From positions 136,663,733 to 136,727,732 of the forward strand of contig CAMZMU010000052.1 in assembly GCA_947311845.1 (NCBI GenBank): a stretch of 64,000 nt of DNA, written 5' to 3'. Of the stretch, positions 1 through 10,837 are shown piece after piece; within the stretch, counting starts at the first letter, position 1; each line of letters starts with the position of its first letter. Both the position numbers and the translations under genes were made by a program. This stretch comes from Poa pratensis. Its lineage: Eukaryota; Streptophyta; Magnoliopsida; Poales; Poaceae. The notes under the pieces are model-generated. The model saw nothing but the letters and a program-made list of their open reading frames with translations. It was not told the origin of the DNA and did no database searches.

Positions 1-440
1 GCAATGGAGGATCGCCTACTCACAAGAGTGAACATATTCTAATGTTCTGTTCAGTTCTTATTAATAGTGAGGGAAGCCAAGCAAGATCCTGACGGGAATG
101 GAGAAGTTCTAAAACTTTGTTTTCCTTAGTCCAAAGACAAATGTGTTTACCGGAATTATGTAGGTAGGCAAACTGTTGAAGTAGAAACTTTGCAGAGGTA
201 ATGCAGTCCCTTTGTATAATGTAGCGATTTTACTTTTTGCATATGACATGGAAGTATCAAGTGTGGCGCGATACTGTAGCTCTGAACGCACATCTGAATG
301 TCATGATTCTTACTAATAGTATGAGGGAAGCCAAACAAGTTTCTGTCAGGGAAGAACGGTTCTACAACTTTTGTTTCCCTTGATTCAGTCGAAATACAAG
401 TGTCTTAACTGAATATTATACTCTTACTTCTGGTAGAAGC

Positions 441-677
441 TTGTGCTTAGAGACGCATGAAATGTTCAGTCTGATTTGGATGTCGACGATTTCGATTCAG
501 CAGCTTTTGGAAGATAATACTGACTACAGTACAGTTCATGAAGTATCATTTGTCATCCTTTGTGCTTAGAGACGCATGAAATGCTTAGTCTGATTTGGAT
601 GTCGACGATTTCGATTCAGCAGCTTTTGGAAGATTACTGACTACAGTACAGTTCATGAAGTATCATTTGTCATCCTT
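441..677. repeat. Two-copy tandem duplication, 119-bp unit
   Basis: Two adjacent copies (441-559 and 560-677) share nearly all bases, from TTGTGCTTAGAGACGCATGA to TTTGTCATCC. They differ by a 2-bp deletion and very few substitutions, so the duplication looks recent. It lies in sequence I interpret as intron or 3' region of a gene entering from the left edge. No coding potential was seen in it. Confidence 0.9.
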
Positions 678-909
678 TGTCATATAAGACAATCGTTTTT
701 GTCAAAAGCTAAGGTTCCTCACCAACCAAAATCTGTTACTTGTTTGAAAATATTATTGCGATTAGGATTTTTTATATATGGCGCGACTGCAATATTCATT
801 TTGTGTATTTTTTTGTGAAGCCGTGCACACTTGCTAGATGATAGTCTTATAATTTCTATGTTCAGAATGTGTGATGGCTGCAATTACATATATTTCTTGA
901 TTCTTGCAG

Positions 910-1002
910 GACTGTATGTCATCATTAAGCTGTTTGACAATACCAGATTCACAGTCAATTGAAGAAGTATTTGGAGACAAGAGAAAGCAGTGCATAAGCT
1001 GA
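910..1002 (+). CDS. Possible 3'-terminal exon of a gene starting left of the window
   Basis: A good splice acceptor (TTGATTCTTGCAG, ending at 909) is followed by an open frame of 30 codons closed by TGA at 1000-1002. The encoded peptide contains SQSIEEVFGDKRKQC. A polyadenylation-like AATAAA lies at 1366-1371. The protein is not recognised and the upstream exons, if they exist, are outside the window or too diverged to see. The assignment rests only on the splice-like context and the frame. It could equally be part of a 3' UTR or a pseudo-exon. Confidence 0.3.
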   Translation, partial: DCMSSLSCLTIPDSQSIEEVFGDKRKQCIS

Positions 1003-1961
1003 GCAAGCATTGTCTCTCTAATGTGAAAATTCAATCTTTGTTTGCTTTTCGTGACATACATCATATTGCTTATTTATGAATTCCACTTAAACCTTCTACA
1101 GATTTGAAACGCCGAAGGATTTATGGAGGAAGCTTCATGGTGTATGGGTTCTCTGTCACTGATTAGCCGTCACGGATCAACTTTTATCTGTTCTTAATTG
1201 CATAATCTACGTGCCAAGAATCCTGATCGTCTGATCATGGTACATATTATTGCCAAGTTCTTACCAACATTGTAGTATGTGCCTGGGCAGATATATGTAG
1301 ATGTTTTTATAATCCCTTGCTAGAGTTCCACAAGGACAAATCCGTATTTCTTGTCCAAGATGCAAAATAAAGTAAAAATAGAAATTTGTAAAAGTATGTA
1401 TGATTTGTTTAGATGTTATGGTTTGTACTAATGTGAATTTCAACGGAAGCACTTGCTTTGGATAACATGGTTCATGAAATATTGTTGTTCGCAGAACGAA
1501 CATTATACTATTGACCGAGGCAAACTGTCAGTGCGATAATCTTTAGCTGCCAACACCTTTGGGAGAGGCTTGAACATTTGGAAAGGAGCCGTGACTATTT
1601 AGACGTGTTCCGTCTTGAAATATAGGGACAACTTAGGAAAATATTGTGGTGTTGACGCAAAGACGTGCGAGCACGTGCACACTAACTAGTTAGTAGAAAA
1701 TGAAGAACAGTTTTTTTCCCTGTTTAGTGTCTGAAGAACAGTTCATAGAGCAACCTTTCATTGACTAACCTTGACAGGCCTGGGTATACAGCCCAAAATA
1801 GCCTTCCAGGGTCCCATCCGAGGTGGCATGGCAACGACCAAAGCCCAAGGAAAGTACGGCCTACGCCGTGTTTTCCCAGTTCCCCACCTGCACTTCCCCA
1901 CCGCCGGCTTACGGCGACCGCCGCTTGCCGGCCTACCGGTGATGGATCGCTCATCCGCTTG
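1003..1961. other. Intergenic and 5'-flanking sequence
   Basis: This stretch is AT-rich to about 1700 and becomes GC-rich from about 1850, as is usual for the 5' end of a grass gene. I see no convincing coding exon. The last 150 bases are the likely 5' UTR of the membrane-protein gene that starts at 1962. A short ATG frame at 1942 is out of frame with that start and ends quickly. Confidence 0.4.
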
Positions 1962-4811
1962 ATGGATCCCTCGGAGCCAGAGCCCGGGCCACCACTGGCC
2001 GCCGCTTCCGTTGGGGCAGAGCCAGCGGAGCGGTGCAGGCGGCGGCGCGGGACCGCGCTCCGCGGCGTTCTCGGGGTGGCCTTCCCCATCGCGGCGTCAT
2101 TCCTCTTCTCCTTTCTCGTCGGCATAGCTGGTCTCACCCTCGGTGGACTCTCCTCCACCGCGTCCTTCTCCTTGCCCTCCACCTGCCGTATCCTCTCCAC
2201 TGGTCGGTCACTGTTCCTTCCTAGCTTCCCGATCTATGCCCATGCTGTTTCTAGTGCTTAGAAATTCATCCAGGTGCTAAATAAGCATTCAAATTAGCTA
2301 TTTTGATGTTTTAGAGTGAACTAGCTTGCTGCAAATTTTAGGGCCGATTCCATTTCATGTGAACTTTACCATTTATTCCACGCAGTCTAAGAGCTGCTTG
2401 CGTATTGATGATTTAGTATGTTAGCATGTGAACTGTGATATCCTATTACTAGGGCGTATGTTGGATTTATGCTGTGCCTTAGTTAGTGAGCTTAGGATGT
2501 CATTGCTTTCCTTTCGATTACGTCGATCAGATATGTACCAGTTTGCTTGATGCGGTTGTTGGCACATTGTAGGCGTGGACATTCGGTCATCGAAGGTTTG
2601 TGAGCTAGGACTGTTGAACTACAGAGCTAAGCATGTATTCTACCCCTCAAGTAATCGAAGGTTCCGCTGCCATGATGACTACTACTGGGCTTCAGTTTTT
2701 GAGGTGAGAATTTATGCTGTAGTTATACTTTAAAAAGCTGGTAAAGCTGACGATTTGTTCAAAGTTTCGCTTGCTTTATCTTCTTTTACCAGCACAGCAA
2801 TTTGTTATAAATCTGGTGTTTACTACTCCTGTTATGAAGCTATTTTCAAGTTTTGTTTGTTTATGATACGTAATTATATACAGATCCAATGCTTTGTATT
2901 GGCTTGCAGCTTCCTTCGTCAATTTTAGCAGTAGTTCTAGTTTGTCCATTAAGGACCTGCAAAGAGAGAATAATTTATCTGCATTTCGAACATCAGCTTG
3001 CGGTCGTGCACAACCTGCTTGCAGTCTTTCAGCTTAATATTAGTAGTCACGAGGGTTGCTACATGTGTTTAGTTAATTAGTTTGTTCTCACTTGTGTCGT
3101 GGATTGAAACTGTAGGTTGAATATACAGAATATTTTTCTGGCCAGACATCTTATGCAATGGCAGAGGCTCCAAAAGAGGCTCTTCCTCACAATTGCCGGC
3201 CTGATTTTGGTTCTGCATGGTCAACAACAGCAAAGTTCGAGGTACTCTACCGTGGAACATCTTGTTCACACCTGAAGCACTTAATGCTCTTTGCTGTGGG
3301 TTTTTGAATCATAAGTTGTTTGCACGCTCTTTCGCTATATCATGCTAAGTATTTAAGAGGTTGGCATTTTCTTAATATATTTTCTTGTAGGTCAATGAAT
3401 CATACAGTTGCAGATACACGTTAGGGAGTACCAAAGCTGACATTTATCCGGACAAGCTATTCAATTGCACTGCTGAGGAACCTTCAATTAGTGAAATGCT
3501 GAAAAGGATATATGTATTGTGAGTATATATGTCCCTCTTAATTGCTACTCCCTCCGTTCCAAATTAATTGACGCAGTTTTAGTACAAAAAGTTGTACGTA
3601 CTAAAACTGCGTCAATTAATTTGGAACGGAGGGAGTACCAGCTACATGGGTAATGCTGTACCCTGTCCATAATGTGATAATATCATGTTAATCCACATTT
3701 CCTCGATCAGACATTCAGGCGTAGTCACGTAGAGTTGCTTTATGCTTATCGGTTGAGGTAGTTTTGTATACCTCGACCCCCCACCCCACCCTCTAAAAAC
3801 TGGCAGGATAGTGTTTTGATCCACTCTAGCAGTCCTCCTGTGTGATCCTCTATCCCTATAATTTTTAGAGGGCCCTCTAAAAACACTGTTGTAGCCTATA
3901 TATACACTATGGGAAGTTTTTGGCGACTGGGACACTTCCGACCCGAGCCTGATCACCCGCTGCGGCCACTTCCTCTGGCCGTTCCTCGCTGCTGGACTGT
4001 TGCCAACCGCCTCCGCCGCTCGCCTTGAGTCAGAAGTCAGATCCCATCTTTTCCCTCCTCCCCATGCCCCCCCCCCCCCCCCCCCCTTCCCTCCCAGCCA
4101 TCTCCATCAACCTTCAAGATCCGGCCATGGAGTCCGCCGCCCCCCTCGCAGCTCCGGATCTCTTCCTCCCTTCTGCCACCACCTGAGGGGTCAGTTCCTC
4201 TCCTGATTCGCTCCGCTGGTCGTCCGACAATCTCCCAGCCACCTCCGCCTCCTCGCGTCGTCTTCTCCCCGCACGGTGCTATAAAAGTTTTGAAATGTGG
4301 TTTCAGAGGGCCCTCTAAAACCATTATAGAGGCTGGCCTTTTAGGGTGTCTGCTAGAGTTGCTCTAGTAACCTTTGTGGCCTACAGAATCTACATATGTA
4401 CATTGGTTGGTTACATTTTTTTCTTTTTATTCTCCACTTCTTCTAATGGCTATTTATCCTTTCCTTCGGTTTAATTTGAGAACTAAATATGACAGGTTTT
4501 CAAAGTCATACTTGTCAAAAGATCTCAGTTCAGGACGGATGCTTGGATATGCAGCAGCAGGGGTTGTGGCTGGCATGCTGAGTTCTCTAGTCATCATTAT
4601 AGTACTAAGAAGCTTCCGTGGAGTGCTCCTTGCGGTGGCCAGGTGGGCTGTAAGCAACCATAGCATCAGGGTGTTTGCTTATCGTTTTAAGCGAGCCTGT
4701 CTTCTTGTAGCATATGTATCTTTTGTTGGCTGGATTACTTTGCAGTACAGCAAAATGATAGGGTTGAAGGAACTTCTATTAGACTACGAACTCATGGAGA
4801 GGTTCTTGTAA
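1962..4811 (+). CDS. Uncharacterised plant membrane protein, five exons, 313 aa
   Basis: The exons I assign are 1962-2202, 2573-2703, 3116-3241, 3391-3518 and 4496-4811. All junctions are GT/AG and the joined frame is exactly 942 bases including TAA. The ATG at 1962 starts a Pro/Ala-rich N terminus (MDPSEPEPGPP). A hydrophobic segment follows at about residues 40-62 (FPIAASFLFSFLVGIAGLT). The middle is soluble and cysteine-containing (RFRCHDDYYW, PHNCRPDFG, KLFNCTAEEP) and could face a lumen or the apoplast. Two further hydrophobic segments lie near the C terminus, about residues 223-243 (GVVAGMLSSLVIIIVL) and 273-290 (CLLVAYVSFVGWITLQ). I do not recognise the family and assign no function. 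The fourth intron carries a palindromic MITE and a larger insertion. The last exon has a second copy downstream, so alternative 3' ends are possible. Confidence 0.75.
3548..3635. mobile_element. Stowaway-type MITE, near-perfect palindrome
   Basis: The 88-bp element is flanked by TA on both sides (3546-3547 and 3636-3637) and begins CTCCCTCCGTTCC, the usual Triticeae Stowaway/Mariner terminus. The two arms are perfect inverted repeats of 38 bases around a 12-base loop. It sits in intron 4 of the membrane-protein gene, so its transcript would fold into a long hairpin. Confidence 0.93.
3817..4368. mobile_element. Possible non-autonomous DNA transposon in intron 4
   Basis: The left end (near GATCCACTCTAGCAG at 3817-3831) resembles the reverse complement of the right end (CTGCTAGAGTTGCTC at 4350-4364). 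Inside, AGAGGGCCCTCTAAAA occurs near each end. The middle (about 3960-4280) is GC-rich and includes a 14-19 base C tract around 4070. No target-site duplication could be fixed. The boundaries are approximate and the superfamily is uncertain. Confidence 0.45.
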
Positions 4812-5328
4812 AATGTGCATGTTCCCCGGCAATGTATATCTATGAGCCTATTCTGGTCCTCGATGAAACAGTTTTCTGTTTCATTCGAATTCCACTGATG
4901 TAAGTTATGTTGTTTTGCTACGGTATGTGGCCAGGAATGCCTAATTGTGCTGCTCTGTTCATGACAGCATGGCAAATGTATTCCAGGTAGATCAATTGTG
5001 TGGTAGTTACAGCACATGAGCAACCCTACCTGTTGAAACTTGTAACATGTATCCACTTCATGATCATCATAGTTTGGGACTTTAGCTGGATTCATCTCCC
5101 ATTTGGAAATATGATCTAACTTAACGGCTTTGAATGCAAATCACGGGTTTGGGGCTCTTTGACTTTGAATGGCTGTTCTTTGAACTGAATTTTTGTATGG
5201 GATCAGGGATAAGTGTTTGAGCAACTATGAAAAACTTCTACTTCGTCTTTCCTTTTAATAGTCATGGTCATTCATCTTAAAAGTTATTTGCATTTTCTTT
5301 CGTATAACTTGAGATTGAAATATGACAG

Positions 5329-5617
5329 GTTTTCGAAGTCATGTACGTCAAAAGATTTCAGTTCAGGATGGATGCTTGGATATGCAGCAGGGTTTGTAGC
5401 TGGCATGCTGAGTTGTATGTTCAACACTATAGTACCACGAAGCTTCCGAGGAGGGTTCCTTGCTGCCGCCAGGTGGGCTGTGAGCAACCATAGCATCAGG
5501 GTGTTTGCGTATCGTTTTAAGCGAGCCTGTCTTCTTGTAGCATATCTATCTTATGTTGGCTGGATTACTTGGAAGTATAGCAAAAGGATTGGGTTGAAAG
5601 AACTTTTGTTGGATTAG
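5329..5617 (+). CDS. Tandem duplicate of the last exon of the membrane-protein gene
   Basis: This is a second copy of exon 5 (4496-4811) of the upstream gene. It has the same acceptor context (ATATGACAG before GTTTTCGAAG), stays open in the same phase and ends at TAG (5615-5617). Splicing exon 4 (ending 3518) to it would give 304 residues instead of 313. The copy keeps the two hydrophobic segments and the RWAVSNHSIRVFAYRFKRAC block. It differs at scattered residues and stops after LLLD, eight residues before the first copy does. About 70 bases of upstream intron are also duplicated. It may be an alternative terminal exon or a decaying duplicate. The open frame and intact acceptor argue against simple decay. 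Confidence 0.7.
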
Positions 5618-5828
5618 GAACTCATGGAGGTTCTTGTAAATTGTATATGTTCTTGGCAATCGGGCTATATATATTGTACAAGATGACTCGTGTCCTTGAC
5701 TGGTGTAACTTATCTTGTTCTGCTACTTGATTTGCTTGAAGGTTTCTGCAAATCCAATAGGTCCTAACAGGGAAGGGATACTCTTGGTCGAACTTATGTG
5801 TTTCATTGGATCAGGAACACTTTTTTTT

Positions 5829-6905
5829 TTGAAAGGATCTTACACTGCGTATTCAACCAAGAATACAACGAAAGAACAGAAATACACAGCATAACAAGCC
5901 GTCGAAACCCAAAGCAACAGCAACAGCAGAGAGCGTCGCTGGACCACCGCAACGCCTGAAGAAGAACTCCGTCGCCGAGCATCGCCGGAGAAGAAGATCC
6001 CAGGCCACCTCCAACCCCGGGAAGAGGAGCACCCCACTCATGTTGGAGACCGCATGGGCCGTCCGCCGCAAGCGACGGAACTGAAGACCTCTGAACGCGC
6101 ACGGCCATGGCACGCCCTCCCCGCAACCACCTTTCATCCATCCAACCCTGCTCTGAGCCCGAACACAGCTCGCCAGAGTCGCCACTACTTGGTCGTCTTG
6201 ATCACACCACCTCCCCTCGCCACCTCGGCCGGCCAGAGAACGGAGAAGACCAAACCAATTCGAAGCAGAGCACATCACGAGAAACTCACCTCCCCATGCC
6301 ACCATGGCCGGAAGAAGAGAGCTGCACGCCGCACCGAAGCTTAGCAGCCACCTCGAAGATCCCAAAAGATCAGCTCCTGTACAGGCGGCGAAGGCAGCTA
6401 GCGCCAGGCACCAGCTCCCCGCCGCACCACCCCCAGCACCCCCACGCCGTGGCCAGGAGAAGCCACGCCGAGACGAAGAAGGGGGCGAGGGACAAAACTC
6501 CAGACGCCGGCCAGCACCTCCGCCACGCCGACCGCCGAAGGAGCAGCTGTCCTCACCCGATCCGCGAATCTGAGAGGAAACCACGCCGGGAGGTCGCCGA
6601 CGCCGCCCCGCAGAGCACCGCCGAGGTGGAGATCGACCTCCCGCACCATTATTCCAGCACGCCGCCGCAGACACCACCTCTCCAGCGACGCCGGAAGACC
6701 CTAACCTACTATTGTACACAAATCCACCCGGCCAGATCAACGTCTCCTCCACTCCCGTCGACGGCAGAGCCGTCCGGAGAGGAAGGAGACGCGATCTGGC
6801 CGGAGGAGCACGGAACGCGGTGGTCGCCTGGGAGTCGCCTCCTGTCTCCTGTAGCAGGGATAGGAACGACCGGGGGGAGAGTCAGGATCGACGAACTATG
6901 ACTAA
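5829..6905 (-). mobile_element. Non-LTR retroelement-like sequence, minus orientation
   Basis: A T-run at 5820-5831 followed by GAAAGGATCT reads on the minus strand as a 3' end with a poly(A) tail. The element at 24745-25610 starts the same way (GGAAAGGATCT after a T-run) and has a similar GC-rich body. Long open frames here on both strands are low-complexity Arg/Pro/Gly-rich and look like GC-content artefacts. I found no target-site duplication, so the right boundary is approximate. Confidence 0.45.
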
Positions 6906-7152
6906 AACCTTCTTGCGGAGCTTTTCCGTCTCTTCTGGAAATTCAGCCTTTTCATTGTTAATTACTCGTCTGAAAGTTATTTCAAGTCTCTAAAAAGATA
7001 CTATTTAATTTCAAATGGTACATTGATACTGTTACTAGTTGTCAGTGCCTGCCTGTTTCCTCGAAAGAGAAATGGGGCTCTGCACTTGGACCATCTCCAA
7101 CAGACGCCCTACGGTGCCGCGCGTTAAAAAAAATATTCCAGCGCCAAAATAA

Positions 7153-7306
7153 CGTTTTAGCGCGCCGGTCGAGTGTTTTGCTTTACCAGATGCCAAAAAA
7201 AAGGCCACAAACAGAGTAGTTTACCAGACGTTTTAGCGCGCCGGTCGAGTGTTTTGCTTTACCAGATGCCCCAAAAACAAGGCCACAAACAGAGTAGTTT
7301 ACCAGA
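7153..7306. repeat. Two-copy tandem repeat, 76-78 bp unit
   Basis: Copies at 7153-7228 and 7229-7306 begin CGTTTTAGCGCGCCGGTCGA and end TAGTTTACCAGA. They differ mainly in the length of an A/C run. The repeat lies just inside the left end of the outer Harbinger-type element. Confidence 0.9.
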
Positions 7307-8099
7307 CGCTGTAAAATAGAGCACGTCAAACATGTTTCTTCTACGTGTGTACAACAAACAGGTCCCTGACTATAACAAAAAAGACCCTGACTTTTACGAA
7401 TAAGTCCCTGACCATAAAAAAGAGAAAAGCAATTTGGTCCCCAAACATTGGAGGTAGCTAGCTCGAATCGCATGGGCATGGGAGCGGGGTGCGGCAGATG
7501 AAGAGCACCGGCCGCCGGCCGTGGCCATCCGCCAGGGAGCCGTCCGTCGCCGTCCGTGTCCTGGTCGCCGTCCGTGGCCGCGGTCATGGCCTCCACCAGG
7601 GCGCGTACGTCCGCCTGGTCGCCGCCCGTGGCCTCCACCAGGGCGCCCGGTCGAGGAGGTCGGCCGCGTGCGCCGCATCTACTCCGGCTGCTGCGGAAGG
7701 TTCCGGACGAGGGCGAGGGCGGCCGCGCGAGGGCGAGTCTGGTGGCGAAGGAGCCGGGGCGGACGGCGAGCATCAGTGGCGGCCCGCGTCTCTGCCCACG
7801 ACGCAGTCTGCGATTCCGGCCGATTCTGCCCGAGGAGATGTGGTGGGCGGAGGAGAGCGGGGAGGCAGGCGCTGCGGCGGCGAGGTCGGCAGCGCAGAAT
7901 TCCAGCGGCCATCGTCTGTGGCCAGTGATTCCGGCGGTCAGAGTGCGCGGGCGAAACTTCCGAGTGGCAGTTGGATCTTCGCGGGCTTCCTCTCTTTTTT
8001 TCAGCGCGCGGCTGTGGACGCACTAGATATGGTGCGAAATGTCTAGTTTCATCCAGCGCGCTGTGTTTTGCGGCCTATGCTGCTGGAGCGCAGCTTTTA

Positions 8100-10766
8100 G
8101 AGCATCTCCAACAGACGGTGCAAAAACGCCGCGCGCGGGATATACCGGTCGTTTGACGCGCGCGAGGCCGTTTCGCATGCTCCAGCAGACGCGCGAAAAG
8201 AACCGCACGCGCGATAACCGTCCAGCGCGCGGGACGAAGCGGTACCGTCGGCGGTTTATTTGCGGCTTGCCGTCCAGTGCGCGGGGAAAAGAAAAACGCG
8301 CGCGAATCCCCCAACTGCCGCTGAAATCTCCCGCCGCTCGCGCTCTCTCTCCCGCCCTCGCCCCTCCCGCGCCGCCGCCAGTGAAATTCCGGCGATGGAC
8401 GGCCGCTCCGACGTCCCCCCGACCCCTCCCTACCTGCGCAACCCCTCGCTCGTCGGCGTCGCCGCAAACCCTAGCGCGGGATTTGCCACCTCCACCGGCG
8501 CCGCCGCTCCTCCCGTTGGTCTCGCGCGCGGCCTTTTCATGGCGAACTCCGTCGACGGTGTCGCGCGGGCGCCTGCTGCGCAGCCGCGCAAGGTCGGCGC
8601 CAAGCGGCCGGCGGCGTTGGCGGCGGCACAAAAGGGGAAGAAGGGGGAACCGGCTGCAAAGCGGGTGAGGAAAGCGGCGGCCCCGCCTCCGCCCATCCAA
8701 GCGCCGCCGCCACCGCCCTTCCAAGTGCCGCCGCAACTGGAAGCGCATCTGCCACCCCCGCCTCCGCCCTTCCAAGCGCCGACGCAACCGGAAGCGGAGC
8801 TGCCACCCGACGCGCCCATGGTGTTTGATCAAATGCACACAAGGTATGAAATTTTTTCCTTTTCTTTTTTGTTGTTGATTGCTATGAAATGTGCATATGT
8901 GTAGCAAAATTATAGTTACTTTCACCGTCTTTGTAGTTTGGATGATGATGCATACTTGTCAACCATGGGTGTTGGATCCAACACTTCTCAATGGTCTCAA
9001 AACAATGAAATTCATGATGATGATCATGAATATGAGGATATGGATGAGGATGGTGAGGGTTTGGTGGAGGCACCGAAAGGAAGGGCGGGCAACTATAGCA
9101 CAAATGAAGATGTTTTTTGTTGGATCCCGGTTGTCGTTGATAAACTCCGATTGTCAAAAGTGGTCGGCGTGTTTGACGGCGGTTGACTCCATCAACCCAA
9201 GCGGCACAAATGATGTTGATAGGGTAAGTGCCATTTCTTTGTGTGGCAATTTCATTGTTGCTTTCTTACTTTCACCATTTGTGTGTTAACTTGTTCTCTT
9301 GTATGGTTCTATGTGTAGCTCAACATTGCACAAGGCTTGTTTCAAGGGGAAGATAAGAAGGGCAAGAATGGCAAGGCGAAGAGAGGGAGACCTTTTGTGA
9401 TGTCTCATTGCTACGATGTGTTGAAGGATGAAGAAAAGTGGAAGAAGCGTGAGGGCTTACTAGATGTGCCAAGCTATCCAAACATTGAGCAACTCGTCAC
9501 AAATGTTGGTGATGATGATGAAGAGGGCTCAAGCGATGGCACGAAGAAGAGGAGCCCTACACCAAACTCGGTTGCCTACTCCAAGCCAAAAAGACCAACG
9601 GGAGCTAAACAAGCAAAAGAGAGCAAGAAGAAGGGAGGGGACGATGACCTCAAGAATGCCATGGACGAAATGGTGAAAGCAAGAAAGCAACAAGCGGAGG
9701 ATAGGAGGGCGGCTAGGACACAAGAGGCGGCAATCGAAGCAAGAAAGGTGGCGGCGGAGGAGAGGAGGGTGGCATTGGAGGAAAAGAAGTTGCAAATGGA
9801 TGAACAAGCGCGGGTTATGGAATATGAGAAGTACCTCTTCTTCATGGATACGTCACACTTTGACGAGAGGCAAAAGGAGTACCTCAACATATGGCGTGAT
9901 CAACTCATGGTTCAAAAAAAGATGATGGGCATGGGAGGCATGGGAGGTGTTGGTGCTACCATGGGTGGCATGGGTGGCATGGGAGGTACAATGGGTGGCA
10001 TGGCAAACTTTGTAGGCTTGGAAGGTGTTGGAGCCACCATGGGTGGCATGGGAAGCTTTGGAGGCATGGGAGGTACAATGGGTGGCTTCGGAAGCATGGG
10101 CACAAACATGGGAGGCTATGGAGGCATGGGAGGTGTTGGTGGCATGAGTTTTGGGTCTCTCATGGGAGGATATGGAGGCATGGGTGGCATGGGAGGGATG
10201 AGTGCACCTCCGGTTGGCATGGGAGGATATGGAGGCATGGGTAACATGGGAGGGCCGAGTGCACCTCCGGTTGGCTTGGGGGTTTCTATGGGTGGAGGCA
10301 ATGCTTCCGATATGCCTCATGTGCCTTCCGATGGTGCATTTGAAGGTAGTGGGAACACCGTCCAAGTTGAGAATGGGGCGGTTGAAGAAGATGCGGGGGA
10401 GGATGAAGAAAATGGAGAGGAAGAAGATGATGCATGATCGATGATTGTGGTTTGATGAACTATGCGTAGAATTTGAACTATGTCATGTATTTATTCTATA
10501 TTTGAACTATCATGTTGGTTTGCATATTTATTCTACGCAATGTATTTATCTATATTTGAACTATCATATTGGTTTCATTTTTGTCTAGCGCCGGCTAGCC
10601 GCGCGCGCTGGAGTTTTTGGGTGTCCGCTGGAGCGCTGTGTTTCGGCGCGCTAAACTATAGCGCGGCTGGAAAAGCAAAACCAGCGCGCCGCGCCCGAAA
10701 ACGCCTTTTTGGCGCTGGATACAAAATATAACGCGCGGCGCCGAAGCGTGTCTGTTGGAGATGCTC
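8100..10766 (+). mobile_element. PIF/Harbinger-type transposon carrying ORF1 only
   Basis: Terminal inverted repeats GAGCATCTCCAACAGAC / GTCTGTTGGAGATGCTC are flanked by a perfect 3-bp TTA duplication (8097-8099 and 10767-10769), the signature of PIF/Harbinger elements. The 2,667-bp body holds an ORF1-type gene (8395-10437) and no recognisable DDE transposase, so movement would need a transposase supplied elsewhere. Subterminal sequence is rich in GCGCGC motifs. Confidence 0.85.
8395..10437 (+). pseudogene. Harbinger ORF1-like Myb/NAM-associated protein gene, internally deleted
   Basis: Three exons are visible: 8395-8843, 8937 to about 9220, and 9319-10437. Exon 1 encodes a Pro/Ala-rich basic N terminus (GAKRPAALAAAQKGKKGEP). 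Exon 2 starts an acidic segment and a Myb/SANT-like region (GRAGNYSTNEDV). It then jumps, in another frame, to the end of that region (LINSDCQKWSACLTAVDSIN). I infer an internal deletion of the Myb core plus a frameshift at about 9114-9130. Exon 3 has MSHCYDVLKDEEKWKKREG and a long Lys/Glu/Arg coiled coil, as in NAM-associated C-terminal domains of Harbinger ORF1 proteins. It then has a Met/Gly repeat (GMGG units, about 9930-10260) and an acidic tail. In related elements ORF1 is the DNA-binding partner of the transposase. This copy is probably non-functional. Confidence 0.7.
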
Positions 10767-10837
10767 TTAGCCCCCTGCGCTAAATTAGCTGTTTTTTTGT
10801 ACGTGCAGCATATATAGAGACTCTGTTGGAGATGCTC

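Larger units (their letters stand above)
7089..10837. mobile_element. Outer Harbinger-type element interrupted by an inner one
   Basis: The left end (GACCATCTCCAACAGA) and right end (TCTGTTGGAGATGCTC, ending 10837) are inverted repeats of the type ending the inner element at 8100-10766. The 3-bp flanks are TTG and TTA, so a duplication with one mismatch is possible. The body outside the inner element has a 76-bp tandem duplication and a GC-rich stretch (about 7480-8030) with only low-complexity frames. The outer element is probably non-autonomous. Confidence 0.5.

Noticed and set aside
6107..6901. 264-codon plus-strand frame and a 299-codon minus-strand frame over the same GC-rich DNA
   Set aside because: Both strands are open at once, the peptides are Arg/Pro/Gly low complexity, and the DNA resembles a non-LTR element body. 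No domain or splice structure was seen.
7183..8046. Several overlapping long frames
   Set aside because: These are open in many frames on both strands because of GC content within a Harbinger-type element. No recognisable protein.
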